From assembly GCA_013138555.1 (NCBI GenBank), contig WTCN01000325.1, positions 1-16,697 on the forward strand: a stretch of DNA of 16,697 nucleotides. The letters are read 5' to 3'. Position 1 is the stretch's first letter. Each line of letters begins with the position of its first letter. The DNA comes from Methyloprofundus sp. Lineage in GTDB: Bacteria; Pseudomonadota; Gammaproteobacteria; Methylococcales; Methylomonadaceae. Positions 1-7,670 of the stretch are shown piece by piece. Below the pieces are notes generated by a model. That model had not been told where the DNA came from. It was given only the letters and a program-made list of their open reading frames with translations, and made no database searches. Both the position numbers and the translations under genes were made by a program.

Positions 1-1007
1 ATATTGAGCAAATCAATTTTATTATAAATTTTTGTCAGGCTAATATGCTTAGGTAAGGTATCTAAAAGACTGTCTGGTTCGGGATCGTTGGCATCAATCA
101 GTAATAAAATTTTATCGGCCTTCTGGATTTCTGCATGAGCACGGCGTATCCCTTCTATCTCCACGGCGTTATCACTTTCACGTAGCCCTGCGGTATCAAT
201 AATATGCAAGGGCATACCGTCTATTTGTATGCGTTCTTTAAGGACATCACGGGTTGTGCCTGCTATATCGGTAACAATAGCAGCATCATGGCCGGCGAGT
301 GCATTAAGCAAACTGGATTTGCCTGCATTGGGTTTTCCAGCGAGTACAACTGTCATACCATCACGTAATAAGCGCCCTTGCTGCGCTGTCTCTAAAATAT
401 TTTCTAAGCTTTCTAGCAGGCGAATAACACGGTTTTCGACGATACCATCGCTGAGAAAATCAATTTCTTCATCAACAAAGTCGATTGCGGCTTCAACGTA
501 AATACGTAGTTCGATAAGCTCTTCAACCAGCTCATTGATTTGTCTGGAAAACTCACCTTGCATAGATTTTTGGGCTGAACGGGCAGACTGTTCGGTGCTA
601 CTTTCGATTAAGTCGGCAATAGCTTCTGCCTGAGCTAAGTCAAGTTTACCATTTAAAAAAGCGCGTTCAGAGAATTCTCCTGGATTGGCAAGCCTGGCTC
701 CTAAACTCAATATGCGTTTTAGTAACATATCCAGAATAACCGCTCCACCATGCCCCTGAATTTCTACAGTGTCTTCCCCTGTAAAGGAGGCTGGGTTAGG
801 AAAAAACAGTGCGATACCTGAATCAATAATACTGCCGTCCGCATCATAAAAAGAAGTATAGTGCGCATAACGTGCCTGTAGGTCTTTATTCACCAGTTGC
901 TGAGCAATTACTTTTGCTTTGTTACCTGATATTCTAATAATGCCGACACCGCCATTGCCAGAGGGGGTAGCGATAGCAGCAATGGTATCTTGATGAGTAA
1001 TATTCAT
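1..1007 (-). CDS. mnmE: tRNA uridine-5-carboxymethylaminomethyl(34) synthesis GTPase MnmE, C-terminus cut off by window edge
   Basis: MnmE acts with MnmG to install the cmnm5 modification on wobble uridine 34 of certain tRNAs, using GTP, FAD and a formyl-folate carbon. Reading the minus strand from the ATG at 1007 gives 335 codons without a stop up to the window edge. The N-terminal folate-binding domain begins MNITHQDTIAAIATPSGNGG, and the NPGEFSERAFLNGKLDL stretch (about 108-124) is typical of the family. The G domain shows P-loop GKPNAGKS (224-231), GTTRDV (250-255), DTAGLRES (271-278) and NKID (329-332). The family is about 450 residues, so roughly 115 are missing, including the C-terminal FCIGK motif with the catalytic Cys. 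It follows yidC in the same direction but behind a strong terminator, so it probably has its own promoter. No good Shine-Dalgarno is visible. Identity is secure; only the 3' end is unseen. Confidence 0.97.
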   Translation of the reverse strand, partial: MNITHQDTIAAIATPSGNGGVGIIRISGNKAKVIAQQLVNKDLQARYAHYTSFYDADGSIIDSGIALFFPNPASFTGEDTVEIQGHGGAVILDMLLKRILSLGARLANPGEFSERAFLNGKLDLAQAEAIADLIESSTEQSARSAQKSMQGEFSRQINELVEELIELRIYVEAAIDFVDEEIDFLSDGIVENRVIRLLESLENILETAQQGRLLRDGMTVVLAGKPNAGKSSLLNALAGHDAAIVTDIAGTTRDVLKERIQIDGMPLHIIDTAGLRESDNAVEIEGIRRAHAEIQKADKILLLIDANDPEPDSLLDTLPKHISLTKIYNKIDLLN

Positions 1008-1036
1008 AAGTAGGCTCTATAAGTAACGTTCAACAT

Positions 1037-1042
1037 ATTATA
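1037..1042 (-). promoter_or_regulatory. Possible -10 element of the mnmE promoter
   Basis: Minus strand reads TATAAT about 30 bases upstream of the mnmE start and downstream of the yidC terminator, where a promoter for mnmE is expected. No convincing -35 hexamer is found at 16-18 bp, so the call rests on the -10 and the context. Confidence 0.35.
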
Positions 1043-1073
1043 TTGTAGGTATTTTTTATGCTTTAGCTTGAAA

Positions 1074-1111
1074 CAAAAAAGGCCGAATCAACTAGATGCT
1101 GATTCGGCCTT
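1074..1111 (-). terminator. Intrinsic terminator after yidC
   Basis: AAGGCCGAATCA (1079-1090) pairs perfectly with TGATTCGGCCTT (1100-1111), giving a 12-bp stem with a 9-nt loop. Read on the minus strand the stem runs into a T-rich tract (TTTTTTGTTT including the stem end). It lies about 80 bases downstream of the yidC stop and ends the rpmH-rnpA-yidD-yidC transcript before mnmE. Confidence 0.9.
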
Positions 1112-1191
1112 GAAATGAAATATCCCCATTTTAGTATGAGCTCCCACACTGAGCATGGGAATTAGGGTAGATTATTTTTTACTGCGGTAAC

Positions 1192-2832
1192 TTATGCCGC
1201 ATCTTTTGCTGGCTCTTTACCAACAATTTTATTAGTAATATACCATTGCTGACAAATTGATAAGGTATTATTGGTTACCCAGTATAAAACCAGACCTGCC
1301 GGGAAGAACAAAAAGAATACGGTAAATACGATAGGGAACATACGCATAATTTTTGCCTGCAATGGATCAACAGGTGCCGGGTTTAGTCTTTGCTGAAGGA
1401 ACATGGTAATACCCATGATCACAGGTAGCACAAAGAAAGGATCTTGAGCCGATAAATCCTGAACCCAAAGTAGAAAAGGTGCTTGTCTTAATTCAACGGT
1501 TTCAATCAATACCCAGTAAAGTGAAATAAATACCGGAATCTGTACCATAATCGGTAAACAGCCTCCCATAGGATTTACTTTTTCCTTACGGTATAAATCC
1601 ATCATTTCCTGGTTAAAGCGTTGTCTATCATCACCGTAGCTTTCTTTTAACTGTGCTAAGCGAGGCTGTAGTTTACGCATATTTGCCATTGACTTATAGC
1701 TAGCCGCAGATAATGGAAAAAACAGTGCTTTAATACAAAGGGTGACACCCATGATAGCAAACCCCCAGTTACCCACTACATTATCATGAATCCAGTTAAG
1801 CAAGGCATAAATGGGTTTACCGATAATCGTTAGCCAGCTGTAATCAACTGTTAACTCTAAACCAGGTGCAACCGCCTCCATGACGGGTTGAATTTTAGGA
1901 CCAACAAATAACTGGCTTTTAAATACTGCGCTGCTATTTGCTGCAACAGTCGCTGGTTCTGAGTAGGAGCCAATAACAAAACGTGAGTTACTGAGTTCTT
2001 TAGTAAAGTAATGCTGCTCATCAGCGACAGGGGGAATCCATGCAGTCGCAAAATAATGCTGAATCATTGCAGACCAACCGCCAACCGTTTTGGTTTTCAG
2101 GTCTTCTTCTGCCATATCTTCAAAATCAATTTTTTGATATTTCTCTTCTTCCGTGTAAACCACTCCACCTGAATAGGTACGAATAAAGGTATTACCTTTT
2201 TCATCACTATGCGGGACTCTGAGTAACTGAGTATATTGTCTACCCGCCCAGTCCTTAGTCGAGTTGTTCTGTACTTTTTGGGCTAGCTGAATAGCATAAC
2301 TACCCCGTGTAAAGGTGTACGTTTTTGTATAGTTTAAGCCATTATTATCCGTCCATGTTAAAGGGACAGATAGGCTCTCTTTACCCTCTTGCAGTCGGTA
2401 GCTTGATTTTGCAGAGTGCAACTCTACATTATGATTAGGCAGTTTTGTTGATGAACCACTGCTTAAAAGTCCGCTCTGGCCTAAAAACAGTTTTTCATTA
2501 CTACTATCAAATAAGCGTACTTTTAGCTCTTCACCTTTGACGACTGAGTAATCTAATAGGTCAAGATTACGCAATGTTCCACCTTGTGTATCAATTTCAA
2601 GTTGGTAAACATCTGTTGTCACAGTGATAATATTGTTTGCTGCAACTTCAGATAATGGAAGTTCTGAGGTATCCTGATTTCCCGCACCGATATTAATGGG
2701 ATTGCCATTTGCATCAATGGCTGTTTGTGCGGTAACCTCAGGCTTTGGACCATAGTCCACTTGCCAGGCTTCCCATAACATTAATGAAATCATCGACAGA
2801 ATGACGATGAGTACAAACCTTATATTCTCCAT
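1192..2832 (-). CDS. yidC: Membrane protein insertase YidC
   Basis: YidC inserts and folds inner-membrane proteins, alone or with SecYEG. The 546-residue product has the gammaproteobacterial layout: an N-terminal anchor helix (about 5-20), a periplasmic P1 beta domain (about 60-325), then the conserved five-helix insertase core. Recognisable core stretches are NWGFAI (355-360), FFPLSAASYKSMANMRKLQP (371-390), EKVNPMGGCLP (417-427), VELRQAPF (446-453), DLSAQDPFF (459-467) and FPAGLVLYW (510-518). The position of the hydrophilic-groove Arg (E. coli R366) is Lys368 here, which keeps the positive charge and is common in the family. The C-terminal tail is short and moderately charged. It starts 2 nt after the yidD stop, so the two are probably translationally coupled. 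Length matches E. coli (548). Identity is secure. Confidence 0.98.
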   Translation of the reverse strand: MENIRFVLIVILSMISLMLWEAWQVDYGPKPEVTAQTAIDANGNPINIGAGNQDTSELPLSEVAANNIITVTTDVYQLEIDTQGGTLRNLDLLDYSVVKGEELKVRLFDSSNEKLFLGQSGLLSSGSSTKLPNHNVELHSAKSSYRLQEGKESLSVPLTWTDNNGLNYTKTYTFTRGSYAIQLAQKVQNNSTKDWAGRQYTQLLRVPHSDEKGNTFIRTYSGGVVYTEEEKYQKIDFEDMAEEDLKTKTVGGWSAMIQHYFATAWIPPVADEQHYFTKELSNSRFVIGSYSEPATVAANSSAVFKSQLFVGPKIQPVMEAVAPGLELTVDYSWLTIIGKPIYALLNWIHDNVVGNWGFAIMGVTLCIKALFFPLSAASYKSMANMRKLQPRLAQLKESYGDDRQRFNQEMMDLYRKEKVNPMGGCLPIMVQIPVFISLYWVLIETVELRQAPFLLWVQDLSAQDPFFVLPVIMGITMFLQQRLNPAPVDPLQAKIMRMFPIVFTVFFLFFPAGLVLYWVTNNTLSICQQWYITNKIVGKEPAKDAA

Positions 2833-2834
2833 TT

Positions 2835-3062
2835 TTACTTACCAACTTTTTTGGGTACAGGATCATCAATATCACCATGATAAAAAGGGTGACACCGTAG
2901 TAATCGTTTTATTGTGAGATAGCAGCCGACTATTGCACCATGCATTGAAATAGCTTGCATGGCATAACTCGAGCAAGAGGGGTGAAAGCGGCAGTTACTT
3001 CCTAGCAAAGGACTTATAAAGTATTTATAAAACCTGAGTAGGGCTATGAGAATGGTGCGCAT
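2835..3062 (-). CDS. yidD: Membrane protein insertion efficiency factor YidD
   Basis: A small (75-residue) membrane-associated protein that helps YidC-dependent insertion. It carries the family signature GSNCRFHPSCSSYAMQAI at about 21-38, with the paired Cys, and an N-terminal amphipathic or hydrophobic stretch (about 3-20). A second family stretch, RLLRCHP, lies near residues 53-59. Its ATG lies inside the end of rnpA (19-base overlap, different frame), and it stops 2 nt before yidC, the standard layout of this operon. Slightly shorter than the E. coli protein (85), within the family's range. Confidence 0.96.
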   Translation of the reverse strand: MRTILIALLRFYKYFISPLLGSNCRFHPSCSSYAMQAISMHGAIVGCYLTIKRLLRCHPFYHGDIDDPVPKKVGK

Positions 3063-3412
3063 CGCTTAGTTAGTTTAAGCCAGTGCTTATCTAATGAGGC
3101 TTGTAGTGTTTTTGAGTCAGCTATTGCCGCTTCCCTGCGTGCCATAACAACAAGATCGATATTACTCATTTCATATTGTTGTAATCTAAAGCTTTCCCGA
3201 GCAGAGCGTTTGATTTTATTTCTATCAACCGCGCGTCGGATATTTTTTTTTGCAATGGCAAGACCTAAACGCGGATGCTCTAGTTCGTTAACAATTGCAA
3301 GCACTGTAAAATATTTATCGCTTGATCTTTCCGCTTTAGTAAAAACACGTTTAAATTCTGCAGGTTCTCTTAACCGTACTTGCGCTGGAAAACAAGCGGC
3401 TTTCTGTGCCAA
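3044..3412 (-). CDS. rnpA: Ribonuclease P protein component (C5 protein), TTG start
   Basis: Protein subunit of RNase P, which binds the 5' leader of pre-tRNA and helps the RNA subunit cleave it. The 122-residue product has the family's hallmarks: FPAQVRLREPAEFKRVF (about 8-24), LGLAIAKKNIRRAVDRNKIK (49-68), which includes the RNR-type basic helix, and ARESFR (70-75). The only start that keeps the conserved N-terminus is TTG at 3412-3410: an in-frame TAA (the rpmH stop) lies just one codon further upstream, and no in-frame ATG or GTG precedes the conserved region. E. coli rnpA also uses a non-ATG start (GTG), in keeping with low, rpmH-coupled synthesis. It lies 3 nt after the rpmH stop and overlaps yidD. 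Confidence 0.95.
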   Translation of the reverse strand: MAQKAACFPAQVRLREPAEFKRVFTKAERSSDKYFTVLAIVNELEHPRLGLAIAKKNIRRAVDRNKIKRSARESFRLQQYEMSNIDLVVMARREAAIADSKTLQASLDKHWLKLTKRCAPFS

Positions 3413-3415
3413 CTT

Positions 3416-3550
3416 TTAAAGAGCGAGTGTATGACGACCTTTTGCTCTGCGAGCGTTAATGACGTTGCGGCCACCTGGTGTTGCCATTCTTGCACGAAAA
3501 CCATGAGTACGGGCACGCTTTAATTTACTTGGTTGGTATGTTCTTTTCAT
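3416..3550 (-). CDS. rpmH: 50S ribosomal protein L34
   Basis: A 44-residue, strongly basic ribosomal protein of the large subunit. It begins MKRTYQPSKLKRARTHGFRA and ends GRHTLAL. The GFRARMATPGGRNVINARRAKGR-type core that follows (residues 17-39) is almost invariant in bacterial L34. The start ATG (3550-3548) follows a clear Shine-Dalgarno (AAGGA, about 8 nt upstream), and the gene sits behind a consensus promoter. It is the first gene of the rpmH-rnpA-yidD-yidC operon. Confidence 0.98.
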   Translation of the reverse strand: MKRTYQPSKLKRARTHGFRARMATPGGRNVINARRAKGRHTLAL

Positions 3551-3603
3551 CTTAGGATTCCTTAAGCTTTAGGGTTGAAAAAATTAGGTAAAAAAGATTT
3601 GGG

Positions 3604-3632
3604 ATTATATGAAATTACCAGCGTTTAGTCAA
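3604..3632 (-). promoter_or_regulatory. Sigma70 promoter of the rpmH operon
   Basis: On the minus strand TTGACT (3632-3627) and TATAAT (3609-3604) are separated by exactly 17 bp. This near-consensus promoter leaves a leader of roughly 45-50 nt before the rpmH ATG. Nothing else in the window matches the consensus as well, in keeping with a ribosomal protein gene. Confidence 0.9.
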
Positions 3633-3709
3633 TAAATAGATGCCCGGCTGCCCTTTGAGAGTAGGTTTTAAATATTGAATATAAACAAGGAATGAGTACA
3701 GGCGGGGCT

Positions 3710-3734
3710 GTGCCTTTAGATATACTAAAGGTAC
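3710..3734. repeat. Inverted repeat downstream of the pirin gene
   Basis: GTGCCTTTAG (3710-3719) faces CTAAAGGTAC (3725-3734) across a 5-nt ATATA loop: 10 pairs with one G-T wobble. It lies between the 3' end of the pirin gene and the rpmH promoter. No T-run follows on either strand, so it is a poor intrinsic terminator. It could be a protein-binding site or an RNA 3'-end structure. The rest of 3633-3785 shows nothing clear. Confidence 0.5.
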
Positions 3735-3785
3735 ATTCCGGCCGTCTATACAAGGTAATACTCTATTACAGCTAGAATAAATGAT

Positions 3786-4466
3786 TTATATTTCATAGAT
3801 AACAACTAATTGCACAGCAGTTTTTGCGGTAAAACTTAATTGTTCAGCTTGAAAAAGATCGCCTTCCTGTATATCGGCGTTATTTGCAGTTGCTTTGCCC
3901 GTTGCCAGATAAGCCAGAAATGGTTTTTCCAATATATAGGTCTGTGTAGGGTTTAAGTGCCCAACCTCAATAACGGTATGACTCGCTAATGTATCAGCCT
4001 GATCATGACTGCCCCCATAAACGCGTGTCATTTTGCCGCTAACGGGTTTATAGAGCCTGTAGCTTGCCCTCTCACCCGCTTGTTCTGGAAGAACCCAGAG
4101 TTGTAACATTCGGTTTCTGGTATCATCAGGGTTGATTTCATTATGCGAAAAACCTTCCCCACCGGCACGTTGTATCTGAACATGCCCCGCTTCAAGTCCT
4201 TGTCCCGTTTCAAGTGAACCTTGGTGGTCTATACGCCCTTCGAGCATAACAGAAATAACATCTATTTCTTTATGTTCATGTAGTCTTGTTTCACCCTTGG
4301 GGTCAAATCGGGCATCAGCAAGATAGGCAAAACCAGCAATTCCGGGCCATGTGCCTGGGTTGACGTGAGGGCCAAAAAGCTCTGGATTCATAACCAGGCG
4401 ATGTTCTTTTAATCCTGAAAAACCGCCTAATGGCAAGTCATCGCGATGTAATATTTTAATGCTCAT
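3786..4466 (-). CDS. Pirin family protein (bicupin, YhaK/YhhW-like)
   Basis: Cupin-fold protein of the pirin family; some bacterial members oxidise quercetin, others act as redox-sensing partners, and the substrate here is unknown. The 226-residue length fits the short bacterial YhaK/YhhW branch. The N-terminal cupin holds the family motif: H63-E-H65 in LHEHKEIDVISVMLEGRIDH, then HNE with H108 and E110. These supply the expected three-His/one-Glu-like metal site (H63, H65, H108, E110). The C-terminal half (about 130-226) is a second, degenerate cupin without such ligands. AGGAG lies 7 nt before the ATG. The gene follows the histidine kinase gene by 63 bp in the same direction and may belong to its transcript. 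Family assignment is firm, function open. Confidence 0.93.
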   Translation of the reverse strand: MSIKILHRDDLPLGGFSGLKEHRLVMNPELFGPHVNPGTWPGIAGFAYLADARFDPKGETRLHEHKEIDVISVMLEGRIDHQGSLETGQGLEAGHVQIQRAGGEGFSHNEINPDDTRNRMLQLWVLPEQAGERASYRLYKPVSGKMTRVYGGSHDQADTLASHTVIEVGHLNPTQTYILEKPFLAYLATGKATANNADIQEGDLFQAEQLSFTAKTAVQLVVIYEI

Positions 4467-4529
4467 AATGTCACTCCTATTTACTTTTTTAAAAAATAAA
4501 AGCTAATGTATCAGTGCTGCAGGTGGTTG

Positions 4530-6710
4530 TTATTGCAAGCTAAATTTTAATTGAAACTCCGCTCCTGGCTTACGATTGACCAGGTCTACAACCGCTCCCA
4601 TTGATTCTGCCAATTGTACGACTAAAGCCAGACCAATGCCAGTGCCAGGCTGGGTGCGGGTCATTTCATCACCTGCGCGATAAAACAGGCGAAATATCTT
4701 TTTCATCTGTTGCCTCTCTACGCCAGGGCCGTAGTCACGCACATAAAAAATTAGCTGCTTGCCTTTATTGCTTATCCTGTAGCCAATATCAATCGATTTG
4801 TTATCCGATGATTTGGAAAATTTTATGGCATTATCAACCAGATTGATCATAATCTGATAAAAAGCATCTTCATCAACTTGCAGCTCGGCATCAGCAAGTT
4901 CATCTGTTGAAGAAGCTAGTTTTAACTGAAAATGACTGGCCTCAATCTGTGCCGCACAAATAGCCTGAATTTTTGATAATAGCTGTTTAGCGCTGGCTTC
5001 AACCAGTTGAATTTCCTTGTGATGATTATCCAGGCGTGCCAGTTGCAATACATTACTGATTAAGCGTGATAAGCGTTCACTCTCAAAATAAATATAATCA
5101 TAATAACTTTGCTTGCGGCTTGCATCCACTACCCAGTCTGAACGTAACATTTCTGAATACATACGAATAGATGTTAAGGGCGTTTTCAACTCATGGCTCA
5201 CCGAAGAAATAAAGTTACGCTGCTGTTTCGCCAGCTCAATTTGCCTGGCCCCCAGCCGATAAAAAAGGATAAAGCCTGCGCCAATAATCAATGCCAGCGC
5301 GGCACTGACCATATCTAAAATCTGTTTGCCAGAAGCAGCACTTACATCACTGGAATTGACAATAATTTCCATTTCCTGAAACGGTGCCAACAGAGAGCGT
5401 CGAAATATCAACACTTCACTCAATGCCGCTCTTGCTTTGAATTGCTGCAGTACACTGCCTTTATCGACTATAAGTAAACTGCTGAACGCCAGGGTCTGAG
5501 CCGTATTAACAACAGGCTGTATTATCGTTTGCAGAAAGCGTGCATCAACAATCAAGCCCTGAATATAACGCGTTTTAGCATTCCATGCATTGCGATAAAA
5601 ACATAAATGCTGGTTGCCCAGGCTAATTAACTGCAATGGGCTGACTTCACTCTCAAAACTTAGTATGCGCACGGGTGCCTGCTGTTTTGTGGCAAGTTTT
5701 TTGTTGATTGTTTTTTGCAACTTAGCTGGTCTTTCCATTGCTTGTTCTGGCTGGCTTTCACTTTCTTGCATTGCATAATCTTTTGTTACTTGCGCCACCT
5801 TATTGCGCTTGAAAATTTCACTGGCTACAGCCTGATCGGGAATTTGCACCATTTCCTTTCTGGCCTGTAAGCGATAATCGCGTTTGTATAGGCTCCGGTC
5901 ATAAGAAAATGAAGACGGTGCTTCATTTTGCCTGCTTTTTTGTTTCCATAAAGTCGTTTCTATATTTAATTGCTGTAGCTTTTCTTCACTGAGTCTCTGG
6001 TTTTTTTGCTTAGGTGCAACAGAGCGACGCTTTTTTTCTGCCTTGTTTTTACTTGCAACACTGCCAGCAACACGTGCTTCATCCTGCTCACTGGACTGAA
6101 AATAATCATTAAAGTGATCCGCCTGTACAACAGGTTTCGCTAGGCTGTCATTATCTTCCCGTAAATCCTTGCGCGCTTGTTTATCAGTGCTAATAGCCTG
6201 TTCTGCTTTGGGGGCATGCAAAATCAGTAAACCATGCAATTTATTTTTTAAAGCGATACGAGTCGCCAAGGCTTCGGAACTTAGGCCTGACTGTAAATCA
6301 GTTTTTAGTTCTGGCAATGCAGGAATATGAAACGTGCCATTGGGATCAATCTGGAAGTAGCCGATTAAACCCGGAATATCACTTTTAGGAGGCAGTTCCG
6401 ATAAGGGTGAAAAGTCGACGGAAGTGGATTGTAGCAACTGGTTTTCTAGTACGTTAAAAAAACTGTATTCAGCGATTGGCCGCTCTTGTTCCGGCTGTAA
6501 TTTTTCCAGCAATTGCCGTTCAATACGCTGCACCAATAACTCTGCCTGATTACGCTGTCTATACCAGGTTTCATCCTGTAGTTGCGAATAGACTTTGTGC
6601 AGCAAAAAATAAACCGGCAAAGAAATACCGATAAAAAAAATCAATAGCCAATAAAACAGGCGTTTTTTTGCTGTATCTGGATTGTACTGGCTTGATTTAA
6701 TCGCTTGCAT
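4530..6710 (-). CDS. Membrane sensor histidine kinase with an unusually large charged sensor region
   Basis: Sensor kinase of a two-component system. It has one helix at about 17-38, a long extracytoplasmic region (about 39-464), a second helix at about 466-485, then a HisKA/HATPase core. The H-box is SSVSHELKTPL with phospho-acceptor H506; the N-box is NLVDNAIKFS (N623, N627-type positions), G1 is DYGPGV (659-664), the F-box is IFRLFYR (672-678) and G2 is GTGIGLAL (689-696). All catalytic motifs look intact. No HAMP or PAS domain is obvious. Residues about 166-345 are rich in Lys, Gln, Glu, Arg and Ser with few hydrophobics, and look like a disordered insert between two more ordered parts of the sensor (about 40-165 and 345-460). 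The ATG lies inside the 3' end of the response regulator gene (14-base overlap). The signal is not predictable. Confidence 0.95.
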   Translation of the reverse strand: MQAIKSSQYNPDTAKKRLFYWLLIFFIGISLPVYFLLHKVYSQLQDETWYRQRNQAELLVQRIERQLLEKLQPEQERPIAEYSFFNVLENQLLQSTSVDFSPLSELPPKSDIPGLIGYFQIDPNGTFHIPALPELKTDLQSGLSSEALATRIALKNKLHGLLILHAPKAEQAISTDKQARKDLREDNDSLAKPVVQADHFNDYFQSSEQDEARVAGSVASKNKAEKKRRSVAPKQKNQRLSEEKLQQLNIETTLWKQKSRQNEAPSSFSYDRSLYKRDYRLQARKEMVQIPDQAVASEIFKRNKVAQVTKDYAMQESESQPEQAMERPAKLQKTINKKLATKQQAPVRILSFESEVSPLQLISLGNQHLCFYRNAWNAKTRYIQGLIVDARFLQTIIQPVVNTAQTLAFSSLLIVDKGSVLQQFKARAALSEVLIFRRSLLAPFQEMEIIVNSSDVSAASGKQILDMVSAALALIIGAGFILFYRLGARQIELAKQQRNFISSVSHELKTPLTSIRMYSEMLRSDWVVDASRKQSYYDYIYFESERLSRLISNVLQLARLDNHHKEIQLVEASAKQLLSKIQAICAAQIEASHFQLKLASSTDELADAELQVDEDAFYQIMINLVDNAIKFSKSSDNKSIDIGYRISNKGKQLIFYVRDYGPGVERQQMKKIFRLFYRAGDEMTRTQPGTGIGLALVVQLAESMGAVVDLVNRKPGAEFQLKFSLQ

Positions 6711-7404
6711 CGCTTAACAGGCGATAACCTTCGCCGCGAATAGTGAGTAAAAACTTTGGCTGCTTAGGGTCTGCTTCAATTTTACGGCGTAATTTTGCAA
6801 TATGAATATCGACTGTACGGGTTTCGATATTTTCTGCCTGACGATATCCCCAAACTTTCTCCAGCAATTCCTCGCGGGGAACAGGGCGCTGGTCGTGCTG
6901 CTGTAAATAATGCAATATCTCAATTTCACGGCGGGTAAATTGTTGTGCTATTTTGCAATCTAACTGTTGTAAATTGGCAGTATCAATACGCATATTGGCA
7001 ATTGATAGCACAGCATTCTGTTCCATCTGTTGCTGTGACCTTTTTAAGACACTTTCCACGCGCAACACGAGTTCTCTGACCGAAAAGGGCTTACTGATAT
7101 AATCATCCGCACCTAAGGTCAATCCCGTAATAATATCCTGTTCCGATGATTTGGCGGTCAGCATAATGATTGGCTGTTGCAAATCCTTTTCCCTGATCTG
7201 GTTGCATATCGAAAAGCCATCAATAAACGGCAGCATGACATCTAATAGAATCAGGTCATAGTTTTGGCTTAGTGCCTTTTCCAGCCCTATCTTGCCATTC
7301 ATGGCAGAATCAACCTGATAACCATGAAATACAAAAACATCCATTAAGCCTTGTAAAATAGCCTGTTCATCTTCGACGATTAATAATTTAGCTTTGTTTG
7401 TCAT
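6697..7404 (-). CDS. OmpR/PhoB-family response regulator
   Basis: DNA-binding partner of the overlapping kinase. The receiver domain (about 6-118) has the acidic pocket E11-D12, phospho-acceptor D55 in LILLDVMLP, T83 in MLTAKSS and K105 in YISKPF. The C-terminal winged helix (about 134-231) shows FTRREIEIL (156-164), the recognition-helix segment TRTVDIHIAKLRRKIE (195-210) and the TIRGEGYRL wing (221-229). All phosphorylation residues are present. The ATG at 7404 has no good Shine-Dalgarno; an in-frame ATG further upstream at 7431 is followed by a stop, so it is not the start. Divergent from the Hcp-like gene, with a tandem direct repeat in the shared 266-bp region. Confidence 0.95.
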   Translation of the reverse strand: MTNKAKLLIVEDEQAILQGLMDVFVFHGYQVDSAMNGKIGLEKALSQNYDLILLDVMLPFIDGFSICNQIREKDLQQPIIMLTAKSSEQDIITGLTLGADDYISKPFSVRELVLRVESVLKRSQQQMEQNAVLSIANMRIDTANLQQLDCKIAQQFTRREIEILHYLQQHDQRPVPREELLEKVWGYRQAENIETRTVDIHIAKLRRKIEADPKQPKFLLTIRGEGYRLLSDASD

Positions 7405-7529
7405 ATTCAGAAATCAGAGGCAAAGTGTCATGGGAAGAGAAGCTTTGGTTCCGTAAATGCTAAGCTGAAATCTAAGCCCAGCCTGGCAAATCAAACTAAG
7501 ATCAGTTTACTCTTTATCAATATGTTTTT

Positions 7530-7548
7530 TGTAAAAATCCTGTAAAAA
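7530..7548. promoter_or_regulatory. Tandem direct repeat, candidate response-regulator binding site
   Basis: TGTAAAAA occurs at 7530-7537 and again at 7541-7548, an 11-bp period (one helical turn). PhoB/OmpR-type regulators bind head-to-tail half-sites with this spacing. The site lies near the middle of the 266-bp region between the divergent regulator and Hcp-like genes, about 125 bp from each start. The remainder of the region shows no convincing promoter. Confidence 0.4.
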
Positions 7549-7670
7549 CTGGATATTTACCCAAAATATGCAGGTAGTGCTGGTGTAGTTTATCAAAAGG
7601 GCTTGTAATCTGTTATTTATGTTAAACTTAATTTGTACCCTTAAAGATTAATAATATTTAGAGAGAAAAG

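Noticed and set aside
229..501. Open frame on the plus strand
   Set aside because: Lies antisense inside the G-domain part of mnmE; the minus-strand frame has clear MnmE motifs, so this is a shadow.
3551..3785. Replication origin or DnaA boxes near rpmH
   Set aside because: No cluster of TTATCCACA-like sequences and no dnaA or dnaN gene in the window.
7405..7431. Upstream ATG as start of the response regulator
   Set aside because: The ATG at 7431 is in frame but is followed by a TGA after five codons.
7549..7670. FNR- or NsrR-type site before the Hcp-like gene
   Set aside because: TTATCAA-like words occur, but no TTGAT-N4-ATCAA palindrome or NsrR-like inverted repeat is present.
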